DNA of 57,762 nucleotides from an uncultured Lachnospiraceae bacterium (GTDB lineage: Bacteria; Bacillota; Clostridia; Lachnospirales; Lachnospiraceae), in contig CACXEU010000031.1 in NCBI GenBank assembly GCA_902766735.1, positions 1 to 57,762 of the forward strand. The letters are read 5' to 3'. Below are positions 44,669-52,069 of this stretch, piece by piece. Numbering within the stretch: the first letter of the stretch is position 1; each line of letters begins with the position of its first letter. Made by a program: the position numbers and the translations under genes. The notes below the pieces were generated by a model. That model saw only the letters and a list, made by a program, of their open reading frames with translations, was not told the DNA's origin and ran no database searches.

Positions 44669-45790
44669 TTATCGTCTCCATAGTTCTTCTATCAGTTTTA
44701 ACCGATATTTCAATTGTCCATTCTCTGATGAAATCATTCCATCTTTTCTTTTTAGGTAAAAAGCAATAATATAAATCAAATATCCAATAAAAAGTTTATC
44801 CGGGTTTTCCGAATACCCTATCAGATGCTTACGCTCTTTTTCATAAACCTTCAATGTCCTTTTCCAATTCATATGGTAGCGTATAATATCTGTTTGGCAT
44901 ATAAAATGAAAATAATCCAAGAATGGAATCGCATATTTCATTGAATACTCGAAATCAAACATTTCAATCCCTTTAGAATCCCAATAAATATTCCAGGGTG
45001 TGTAATCCCCGTGAGCAAAACTATAGTATTTCAAATAATTCTGAACCCACTGTTCCATATCTAAAACAATTTTCTGGAACTCCTTTCTTTTTTCCCAATA
45101 CGGATTTTTCAAAAACTGCTCTTTCAGATAGTCAATACTCTTTTTAAAATCACTCTCCTCATAATCAATTTGAACCTTTGTCTTTTCATAGATACTCTGC
45201 AAATTGTTCCAGTGCTGCTTTGTAATATGATACTTCGTCATTCCGTATGCGACACTGTCTTGAATCAAAAAACACCATTCCTCTCGTTTTTCCATGCTGG
45301 TCTTCTGCGGGATACAAGAAATCGCTCGTTCTTTTAAATAAGCAAGGTTTTCTTGTTCATTTTCAAAAGCATCCTTCACAATTTTTTCATCCGATAATTT
45401 TAAATACCAACTTTTTCCTTGCGGATGATATATTTGCAACGTCGCCTTATAATTTTGTCTTACATCAAGATTTCCAAAATACATAGAAATCTGATATGGT
45501 TGTTTATCATATAGGTTAATTACCTCTTGAAGTTCACGACTCAATCCGCCTTCACAAATCTGTGTCATGAACAATTTTCTAGCCAATCTGCTCATTGCAA
45601 TCTTCGGGAAAATATGTTTGACAGTAAATCCTCTCCAATTAGAAATCTGATAGATTTTAAGTCCCTCTTTCATATATTTCCGTGGTAAAATCCAAACTTT
45701 ATATCCATTATTAATCATATAATAATCCCGACAGTCTCCGGTATTATCAAACACTTTATTCATTATTTTTTTTTCAAATTCCTCGTTCAT
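44669..45790 (-). CDS. APH/choline-kinase-like phosphotransferase
   Basis: A 373-residue protein with a protein-kinase-like C-terminal lobe: FAHGDYTPWNIYWDSKGIEMFDFEYS, in which HGDxxxxN is the catalytic loop and DFEYS the metal-binding DFG equivalent. The N-terminal lobe is divergent. It phosphorylates a small molecule or lipid-linked sugar by family analogy; no substrate is evident. Its ATG overlaps the stop of the P-loop kinase/nucleotidyltransferase gene (ATGA), which suggests that the two work together. Confidence 0.78.
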   Translation of the reverse strand: MNEEFEKKIMNKVFDNTGDCRDYYMINNGYKVWILPRKYMKEGLKIYQISNWRGFTVKHIFPKIAMSRLARKLFMTQICEGGLSRELQEVINLYDKQPYQISMYFGNLDVRQNYKATLQIYHPQGKSWYLKLSDEKIVKDAFENEQENLAYLKERAISCIPQKTSMEKREEWCFLIQDSVAYGMTKYHITKQHWNNLQSIYEKTKVQIDYEESDFKKSIDYLKEQFLKNPYWEKRKEFQKIVLDMEQWVQNYLKYYSFAHGDYTPWNIYWDSKGIEMFDFEYSMKYAIPFLDYFHFICQTDIIRYHMNWKRTLKVYEKERKHLIGYSENPDKLFIGYLIYIIAFYLKRKDGMISSENGQLKYRLKLIEELWRR

Positions 45791-47148
45791 GAATTTCCAT
45801 ATTCCTCTAATACTATTTTCACTGCTTTTGCTACCACTTCATCAATATCTTCATCTGTACATAACATTCGTACTCTCTGATCACGCTTGCCAATTTTTTC
45901 GTAGTCCTTCTGTTGCCTTTTAATCTCCTCTAATGTCAACTCCTGCTTTCTTGCATAGATTGTTTCCGCATCAGCTGTTAAAATAAATATTATATTTGGC
46001 TTCGGCGTCAATTTTACAAAAAACCTTCTAGTTCCTTCTCGTAAATTCAACCGGGTCCGCAATGGGTCCACTAACAGATCATAACTGTATCGGTCAAAAA
46101 CCGAGAATCGATCATAATGAACATCTTGTCGTACAAATTTCATCCATCCCAAGATATAGTCCATTGTGTAATACGTAATGCGAAACAATGAACTCCATCG
46201 TCCTACCACTTCTTTGCTATGAGGATTCAACAATACCTTCTCATTCTCTTCCTGTGCTTTTTTCCCAATCATTCCAAGATTTGGAAAGAGTGTCGGTCGA
46301 AAATGATACAAATGAAATCTCTGATCTCTGGCATCACTTACATAATATACATTTAATTGATTAATCAAACTCTCTATAAATGTGGACTTTCCCACACCAT
46401 CTGGTCCAAGTACCGCAAAAGTTCTTGCATACTTTCTATACCTAAAAATTATTCTGTCTGCCTTTCCAATGACAAATTTCAAAATTCCCCGAAATGTATG
46501 AATCGGTCTTTTTTTAAGAATTCTCCAGTGCATTTCCCTCGTCATTTTTTTTGCACACAAAACGACTTGGTCACAATTATCACTCCTAATTTCATTACAT
46601 ATTTTTTCAGACAATTTGGGTGAAACCCATTCCGTTAATGCTTTTTGAAATCCCTCAGCCTCTCGCAAATAGATATTTCGTATTTTATCCCAATATTTTT
46701 CTTTTATTACCGGTTTTTTACACCCAAACAATTTATACACCAGCAATAGTAACGCTTCATAAAATTCATCAATCGCATAAAATCCCTGTCGTCGCTGAGC
46801 ATGTTGGAACGCATCTTCAAATCTCCAAAATTCAAATCCTTTTACAACTAGCCCTTCCATTAAATCTATATGGATTCCTGTTTGTAACACCCCCCCCATT
46901 CCATGAGTACAATGTAGGTGGTCAAATACTGCTTCATCATAATATTCTAATCCATTTTTTTTATATACTTCTTTCAAAATTTTCTTTGCCATTTTTATTT
47001 GACCTGGGGCAATCAAAATATCTACATCTTTTCCAACATTTATTTTCGGTAATTCGTCAAAATTTCGTAACACAAAATATTTAATTCCGCTTTTATCAAA
47101 ACAATTTGTGCATTCCACAAAAATATTCTCACAAATCTCATTCCACAT
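45787..47148 (-). CDS. Nucleotidyltransferase-like domain fused to thymidylate-kinase-like P-loop kinase
   Basis: A 453-residue two-domain protein. Residues 1-110 look like a minimal nucleotidyltransferase (KYFVLRNFDELP, then GKDVDILIA with Asp41 and Asp43, and HIDLMEG). Residues 240-453 are a thymidylate-kinase-like P-loop domain with LGPDGVGKST (247-256), DRYSYDLLVDP and FILTADAETIYARK. Similar fusions occur near polysaccharide genes, but the substrate is not established. An eight-G run (plus-strand C at 46890-46897) sits at about residue 85. Tight overlap with the APH-like kinase suggests a two-enzyme phosphorylation step. Confidence 0.75.
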   Translation of the reverse strand: MWNEICENIFVECTNCFDKSGIKYFVLRNFDELPKINVGKDVDILIAPGQIKMAKKILKEVYKKNGLEYYDEAVFDHLHCTHGMGGVLQTGIHIDLMEGLVVKGFEFWRFEDAFQHAQRRQGFYAIDEFYEALLLLVYKLFGCKKPVIKEKYWDKIRNIYLREAEGFQKALTEWVSPKLSEKICNEIRSDNCDQVVLCAKKMTREMHWRILKKRPIHTFRGILKFVIGKADRIIFRYRKYARTFAVLGPDGVGKSTFIESLINQLNVYYVSDARDQRFHLYHFRPTLFPNLGMIGKKAQEENEKVLLNPHSKEVVGRWSSLFRITYYTMDYILGWMKFVRQDVHYDRFSVFDRYSYDLLVDPLRTRLNLREGTRRFFVKLTPKPNIIFILTADAETIYARKQELTLEEIKRQQKDYEKIGKRDQRVRMLCTDEDIDEVVAKAVKIVLEEYGNS

Positions 47149-47151
47149 GGA

Positions 47152-47928
47152 TTACCTCATCTTATCTCTTAACCAGATTTCTATACTTCGAACGTTTTCT
47201 TTTCCCAAAATCTTTATTCCCACTTTTCTAATTCCTCGTAAAAACGGTCTGATAATTTCAATCCAAATTTTATTTTTTCCTCGCCTTTTTTCTCTATCCG
47301 TCATCCAACTATTAGAGCACATATGAACAGAACATGTTTCATCTGTAATTCGAAATTCTGTCTCACTTATTTTTTTAGGATAAAATATTTCTCGTGAATA
47401 AATTGAAAATCCTTCAATCTGTTGAGGCTCTCCTCCAAGCACTAAGCCCTTTTTCTTCATAATGTCCGTAAGCACTGAGACATTAGCAATCTTGTCCATT
47501 CTTCCTTTTTCATTCAGAAAATTGTGAGTCTCATAATAGTCTTTTAACTCGTTCAGAATTTCGTTCCCCGGATGACAACCTATAACTGCAGTTCCAAGAA
47601 ACGCTCTTCGTTCAAACCCTAAAAAACCTGCTTCACCCTCAAATTCAGGAAATTTTTTCAACACTTTAACATCTGTATCTAGATAAATTCCACCATATTC
47701 ATAGAGAACCTTTGCTCGAACATAGTCGCTGACAAAAGCAAACAGTCCCTGTTCATAAGCTTGTTTTGCATATGTACATTGTTCCAACCTAATATTTTCC
47801 TCGTTCCACATTCTTAATTCATAATCCGGAAAATACTTTTTCCAACTCTCAACACATGCCCTTTCCCTTTCAGGCATTTCTGTTTTTCCAAACCAGCAAT
47901 AATGAATAATTTTTGGAATTCCACTCAT
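47152..47928 (-). CDS. Glycosyltransferase family 32 (capsular polysaccharide type)
   Basis: A 258-residue GT-A enzyme with IPKIIHYCWFGKTEMPE at the start, YVRAKVLYEYGGIYLDTDV carrying the DXD motif (about 87-89) and the GFERRAFLGTAVIGC block. Related enzymes transfer galactose, mannose or other hexoses. The ATG at 47928 follows AAGGA; the GTG eight codons earlier was rejected. The upstream rhamnosyltransferase-like gene starts 31 bases before in the same transcript. Confidence 0.9.
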   Translation of the reverse strand: MSGIPKIIHYCWFGKTEMPERERACVESWKKYFPDYELRMWNEENIRLEQCTYAKQAYEQGLFAFVSDYVRAKVLYEYGGIYLDTDVKVLKKFPEFEGEAGFLGFERRAFLGTAVIGCHPGNEILNELKDYYETHNFLNEKGRMDKIANVSVLTDIMKKKGLVLGGEPQQIEGFSIYSREIFYPKKISETEFRITDETCSVHMCSNSWMTDREKRRGKNKIWIEIIRPFLRGIRKVGIKILGKENVRSIEIWLRDKMR

Positions 47929-47958
47929 ATTTTCTCTTCCTTGCGAACTCACCTCATC

Positions 47959-49128
47959 TTATCGAAATAATTCCTCATATCTGTCCCTAATATATTCCCA
48001 GCTGTAATAGGAATCAATTCGCTCCTTCGCTTTCTTACTCATTGCATCAATCTCTTCCTGACTCATGGCATCCGCCGATTCCAGAAGTCCGGCAAGATTT
48101 CCGTCTTCTAACGACCAGTACAGTGCACCTTCCTGACCCACTTCTCTGTTAAAAATCACATCATATAGCAGGTTCAGTTTCGTCTGACCCAATGCTTCCA
48201 AAAGGCTTGGATTCGTTCCTCCCACAGAATGTCCATGAAGATATCCATAGGCCTGCTCCCTGATTTTCTTTAATAACTGTTGGTCATACACCGTTCCAAC
48301 AAACTTAATTCGTTCATCCTGATCAAAACCTGTTTTCTGCAACAACTCATCATAATAGGAGACCCCTTCGTATCCGGTAATAATCACCAGATCCTTGTCT
48401 GTCTTCGATCTCATAAATTCCCGGATCATTCCTTCAAAATTATTTTCCGGAACAAAACGTCCCACAATCAGGTAATACCCCTGCGGGCGAATCTGAAACT
48501 GTTCCATCCATCCGGAAAGCTTCGGATCCCCATCACTTAATTCTGATGGGCTGGTTTCTGCACCATAGGCAATGAACGTCGTCTTCGGATGATACTTCGC
48601 ATAATCTTCCTGAATATATTTTTCAATTCCGATGCTGTCACATACGAGAAGTTCTGCATGCTTCACCATCAGTTTTTCTGATATTTTCCAATACTTTCTA
48701 ACCGGTCCACTCCATTTTGCACGCTTCCATTCGTGACCATCCGGGTTTACATAAAGTGTCGCCCCTACTTTTTTCATCTTTCGCTTTAATCGGCCAATGA
48801 ATGGCCCGATACGACAAGCCAGCACATAAATGATTGGATTTTCAATCTGGTGCTCCTGAATGTATCGAATGCAATAATTAATGGCATCAATATCATAAAA
48901 GATAGCCTTTGCTGCTCCATTGACTCTCATAGGAATATTAAAGCAATGAGCCCCATTGTATTCGAACTCTTTTTCGCTCTTAGCATATTCCTCTTTTGTC
49001 TGCAGGCAGGCAACATGATATTTGATTGTTTCATCTTTTCGATATTCCGTCAATTTATCCACAAAAGTTTCGAACCCACCATATCGGGTAGGAATCCCTT
49101 TGCATCCCACAATAAAAATATGTTTCAT
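47959..49128 (-). CDS. DUF1972-type glycosyltransferase (probable rhamnosyltransferase, WchF/Cps2T-like)
   Basis: A 389-residue GT-B enzyme. The start FIVGCKGIPTRYGGFETFVDKL is the DUF1972 signature found in WchF/Cps2T, which adds L-rhamnose to lipid-linked glucose in pneumococcal capsules. The donor site reads YLHGHSVGGTNPSLLEALGQT. It follows the priming transferase by 13 bases, the expected place for the second sugar of the repeat. dTDP-rhamnose is made by RfbABCD here. The likely second step is Glc-PP-Und to Rha-Glc-PP-Und; the glucose part is inferred. Confidence 0.85.
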   Translation of the reverse strand: MKHIFIVGCKGIPTRYGGFETFVDKLTEYRKDETIKYHVACLQTKEEYAKSEKEFEYNGAHCFNIPMRVNGAAKAIFYDIDAINYCIRYIQEHQIENPIIYVLACRIGPFIGRLKRKMKKVGATLYVNPDGHEWKRAKWSGPVRKYWKISEKLMVKHAELLVCDSIGIEKYIQEDYAKYHPKTTFIAYGAETSPSELSDGDPKLSGWMEQFQIRPQGYYLIVGRFVPENNFEGMIREFMRSKTDKDLVIITGYEGVSYYDELLQKTGFDQDERIKFVGTVYDQQLLKKIREQAYGYLHGHSVGGTNPSLLEALGQTKLNLLYDVIFNREVGQEGALYWSLEDGNLAGLLESADAMSQEEIDAMSKKAKERIDSYYSWEYIRDRYEELFR

Positions 49129-49141
49129 TTTTTCCCTTCAT

Positions 49142-50602
49142 CTACTGGGAACCTTTTCTGGCAAGAACCACCCAGATGGTTTTCAGAATAATTTTAATAT
49201 CTTTTCCCAAGTCCCAATTTCTAATATATTCACTGTCTAATTTTACAATTTCCTCGAAATCCGTCATATTACTTCTGCCACTAACCTGCCACATTCCGGT
49301 AAGCCCCGGTTTTGCAGCCAAACGACTCTTATGATGGGTCTCGTATTTTTCATATTCATCCAATGTTGGGGGTCTCGTACCCACCAGGCTCATGTCTCCC
49401 TTCAGAATGCTCCAGAAGTTCGGAAACTCATCAATGGAGCTGGCTCTCAGAAAATGTCCCAAACCTTTTTTCATTCCATCCGGCCCGCTGCCAATGATAC
49501 GAGGATCCGCATCTAATTTAAACATAAGGCCTTCCATTTTATTTTTATCCATCAATTCTTTTTTCCGTTCTTCTGCGTCTGCATACATGGAGCGGAATTT
49601 ATGAATTTTAAATTTTCTTCCGTTTTTTCCGATTCGTTCCTGACTAAAGAAAATCGGCCCCTTAGGGTCTGCAATCTTAATGGCAGTTCCCACAAACGGT
49701 AACAGAATCAACGTAATCAGACATCCTATGATTCCGGCTACAATGTCCATTGTTCTCTTAATCATCATCTGGAACATGGACACGGTATTATGGCTTACCA
49801 CAATGGTATTCACCGAATTAATATTGGAAAAATGAATTTTATCCATATCCTTAATAAACACGTCTACCTTAATCTGTACCGGAATTCCCATATTCAGAAA
49901 TTCCGTAGCCACTTCATCCGTGGATTTATCATTGCGGTTCGTATAAATCATGACACTGTCCACAACGTTCTTTATCGCGAAGTCAAAAACTTTCTTTCCA
50001 CAGGAAACCACAGGGATTCCACTGATTGACTGTAACCGACTGTTTTCTTCCGCCAGCGCCACACCGACAATGTTGAATCGGCTATCCGGGCCTTCTGTCA
50101 ACTCCCTGATTGCCTGCTTTGCATTTTCTTCATTCACATAAACCAAAAGTTTGCTCTGTTTCTTCGTTTTCCCTTTTCGATTAATCAAATAACTTTTTCG
50201 AACAACATGGGCCAAATACATGAAGAACAAATCAAATAAAAAGAACATCACCACGATAACACGGGAATACTGTTCTCCGGCCTGCACAGCAAAGAAATAA
50301 AATAATACCGATGCTGCAAGAACAATGTTCTGCGTCAGTACTTTTCGAAACTCAATGAAATAGCCCCGATATAGGATTCTGGAATAATATTCCGACAATA
50401 ATGCTGAACAAATATGCACTACAACCATGAAAATCGCCATCAAACGGTACAATCTGTTCTGGCACATATGAGCAGGACTTAAAAATTTATCTTCCGGAAC
50501 AAAACGAAAGAAGTATGCCAGATATAACGACACACTGATGCAAAAAATATCTAAAATAATAAAATCCAGATGTTTTATCCAGCTTTTGTATTTGATATGC
50601 AT
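49142..50602 (-). CDS. Priming undecaprenyl-phosphate sugar-phosphate transferase (CpsE/WbaP/WcaJ type)
   Basis: This enzyme starts the repeat unit by moving a sugar-1-phosphate to undecaprenyl phosphate. The 486-residue protein has four N-terminal transmembrane helices (about 12-130), a Rossmann-like central region (about 150-255), a further membrane segment and the catalytic bacterial sugar-transferase domain (KRTMDIVAGI, KIHKFRSM, LRASSIDEFPNFWSILKGDMSLVGTRPP, KPGLTGMWQVSGR). It is the first gene of the polysaccharide locus and lies next to a 324-bp regulatory region with a large dyad. Confidence 0.93.
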   Translation of the reverse strand: MHIKYKSWIKHLDFIILDIFCISVSLYLAYFFRFVPEDKFLSPAHMCQNRLYRLMAIFMVVVHICSALLSEYYSRILYRGYFIEFRKVLTQNIVLAASVLFYFFAVQAGEQYSRVIVVMFFLFDLFFMYLAHVVRKSYLINRKGKTKKQSKLLVYVNEENAKQAIRELTEGPDSRFNIVGVALAEENSRLQSISGIPVVSCGKKVFDFAIKNVVDSVMIYTNRNDKSTDEVATEFLNMGIPVQIKVDVFIKDMDKIHFSNINSVNTIVVSHNTVSMFQMMIKRTMDIVAGIIGCLITLILLPFVGTAIKIADPKGPIFFSQERIGKNGRKFKIHKFRSMYADAEERKKELMDKNKMEGLMFKLDADPRIIGSGPDGMKKGLGHFLRASSIDEFPNFWSILKGDMSLVGTRPPTLDEYEKYETHHKSRLAAKPGLTGMWQVSGRSNMTDFEEIVKLDSEYIRNWDLGKDIKIILKTIWVVLARKGSQ

Positions 50603-50800
50603 ATCCTGTTCCTCTCACATTTTTTCTCACGTAAAACTGTTCTGAAACGAACAATTGAATCCTTCAACATTTTATCACAAAACACTATAAAAATATAGGT
50701 TTTTCGGGGCTGTAATCCACAAAAAACAAAAACATTTTTCATTGTTTTGAAATCGTTATCATCGAAAATCAACCATACGTCACTTTTTCTTTGGAAAGAT

Positions 50801-50850
50801 GTTGCAATTCTGTTAACAATTGACTATTTACATGTTAACTCTGCGGCAAC
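50801..50850. promoter_or_regulatory. 50-bp dyad, candidate operator
   Basis: The layout is GTTGC-6-GTTAAC-16-GTTAAC-6-GCAAC. The two GTTAAC palindromes (50812-50817 and 50834-50839) are 22 bp apart centre to centre, two helical turns, inside an outer inverted repeat. Confidence 0.6.
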
Positions 50851-50854
50851 CTCA

Positions 50855-50883
50855 TTGCATTTTATTTAGGATTGTTCTATTCT
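50855..50883 (+). promoter_or_regulatory. Candidate promoter for the zinc-ribbon membrane protein
   Basis: TTGCAT (50855-50860), 17-bp spacer, TATTCT (50878-50883), about 43 bases before the ATG and immediately downstream of the dyad. Confidence 0.5.
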
Positions 50884-50926
50884 TAAATTAGTAATTGTCC
50901 ACCTAGCAGAAGAAATGGAGACCGAT

Positions 50927-51328
50927 ATGAAATTAAAAAACAAATTACTTCAATTTATGAATAACCGCTACGGATACGATGAATTAACCCGCTGTTTGCT
51001 GATTATTGTCATCTGTATTTACAGTGCGTCTCTTTTTCTTCAAATTCCTCAATTAATTCTACTTTGCCTGTTAATCATTCTATACATTTATTTTCGTATT
51101 TTTTCCCGAAACACCTATAAGCGTTCTATCGAAAACAGGCATTATCTAAATTTCATTCACAAAATCAAACACTCTTTCCATCTTTTCAAACTGCGAAACG
51201 AACAGAAAAAATATTATCGGTTCTATCATTGTCCGAATTGTACCCAGACTATTCGCATTCCGAAAGGTCATGGAAAGGTTGAAATTAAATGTCCGAAGTG
51301 TCATCATAAATTCGTCAAACGAAGTTAA
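50927..51328 (+). CDS. Small membrane protein with C-terminal zinc ribbon
   Basis: A 133-residue protein: a short cytoplasmic start, two transmembrane helices (about 22-60, CLLIIVICIYSASLFLQIPQ and LILLCLLIILYIYFRIF), a basic linker and a zinc ribbon of two CPxC pairs (CPNC and CPKC, about 101-124). It could be a membrane-bound adaptor or a degenerate regulator; the function is unknown. The ATG at 50927 follows GGAG. It is the lone plus-strand gene at the right edge of the polysaccharide locus, divergent from the priming transferase. Confidence 0.75.
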   Translation: MKLKNKLLQFMNNRYGYDELTRCLLIIVICIYSASLFLQIPQLILLCLLIILYIYFRIFSRNTYKRSIENRHYLNFIHKIKHSFHLFKLRNEQKKYYRFYHCPNCTQTIRIPKGHGKVEIKCPKCHHKFVKRS

Positions 51329-51330
51329 TA

Positions 51331-51355
51331 AAAACGAGCATCTATCGATGCCCGC
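51331..51355 (-). terminator. Terminator of the pth-mfd-lipoprotein side
   Basis: CGGGCATC pairs with GATGCTCG (with a G-U pair on the minus-strand RNA) around GATA, followed by TTTTTATT. On the plus strand the stem has an A-C mismatch, so it serves the minus strand better. Confidence 0.75.
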
Positions 51356-51359
51356 TTTC

Positions 51360-52052
51360 TTATTTTGTTCCGGTTTCATCCAGTAAAACCTGATTATTCG
51401 TTAAATCTTCCTTAGTAAAAATATGACCTTCCAATCGAATTTCTTCCCAGGTTTCTGTGGCCATTACCAGATTATTCTCTTTCCATTGGCGATAAATCTC
51501 ATCACCTTTTTTCTGATCACTTCCATCGTCTGCACTCATTGCTTCCAACACATCTTCCACTTTTCTTGCAACCATATCTTTTTCAAAAATTGTCTTTAGG
51601 CGTTTTTCGTCAATGCCTATTTTCTTTTTCAATTCTTCATCGGTCTCAGAAAAATATGCCTTTACCATCTTATTCAGAGTCACCTGTTCCAAATCCGTAA
51701 GGCTCACATTATACTGTCCCGCCAAGGCATAGAAACACTCCCTCTGACAGATTTCATCTAACACCTGCCCTTTTACCACAGTTTCCCAGGTGGTATTTCC
51801 GGTCATTTTCTTACCCCAGTCAATACTTTCATCCTGGGTGAGATAATAGGTTTCATAGGTAGCCTGTGCCGTAAACAGGTAATACTTTGCCTCGTCCGCA
51901 TAAACCTTAATTTTTCCGGCATTCACAGCTACATTTTTATCATCCGGAATATGTTTTGTTGTAGGAGTTTCCTGGCACTTACTTTTCCCGCAAGCCGTCA
52001 GCCCTACAACCAAAAGACAGATTGTCCATAACACCCATATTCTTTTTAACAT
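51360..52052 (-). CDS. Lipoprotein with SurA-N-like chaperone domain, no PPIase domain
   Basis: A 230-residue secreted lipoprotein: signal peptide with lipobox LTAC (Cys21), then helical sequence typical of the SurA/PrsA N-terminal chaperone region (VAVNAGKIKVYADEAKYYLF, TTWETVVKGQVLDEICQRE, a repeated helical pattern to about 185) and a short C-terminal strand. No parvulin PPIase domain fits in the length. It follows mfd by 17 bases and is probably a foldase-like extracytoplasmic chaperone. Confidence 0.7.
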   Translation of the reverse strand: MLKRIWVLWTICLLVVGLTACGKSKCQETPTTKHIPDDKNVAVNAGKIKVYADEAKYYLFTAQATYETYYLTQDESIDWGKKMTGNTTWETVVKGQVLDEICQRECFYALAGQYNVSLTDLEQVTLNKMVKAYFSETDEELKKKIGIDEKRLKTIFEKDMVARKVEDVLEAMSADDGSDQKKGDEIYRQWKENNLVMATETWEEIRLEGHIFTKEDLTNNQVLLDETGTK

Positions 52053-52069
52053 TTCTGTCAGTTCCCTTT

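Larger units (their letters stand above)
50603..50926. promoter_or_regulatory. Divergent control region upstream of the polysaccharide locus
   Basis: A 324-bp AT-rich non-coding region. For the minus strand an extended -10 TGATAAAAT lies at 50669-50677, with no good -35. For the plus strand there is a promoter at 50855-50883. A 50-bp dyad occupies 50801-50850. No gene was accepted here. Confidence 0.5.

Noticed and set aside
46620..47084. 154-codon plus-strand open frame opposite the kinase fusion
   Set aside because: Low-complexity hydrophobic shadow; the opposite strand carries clear P-loop and nucleotidyltransferase motifs.
50575..50772. 65-codon minus-strand frame upstream of the priming transferase
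   Set aside because: Starts in the AT-rich control region without an SD and overlaps the transferase start; no known motif.
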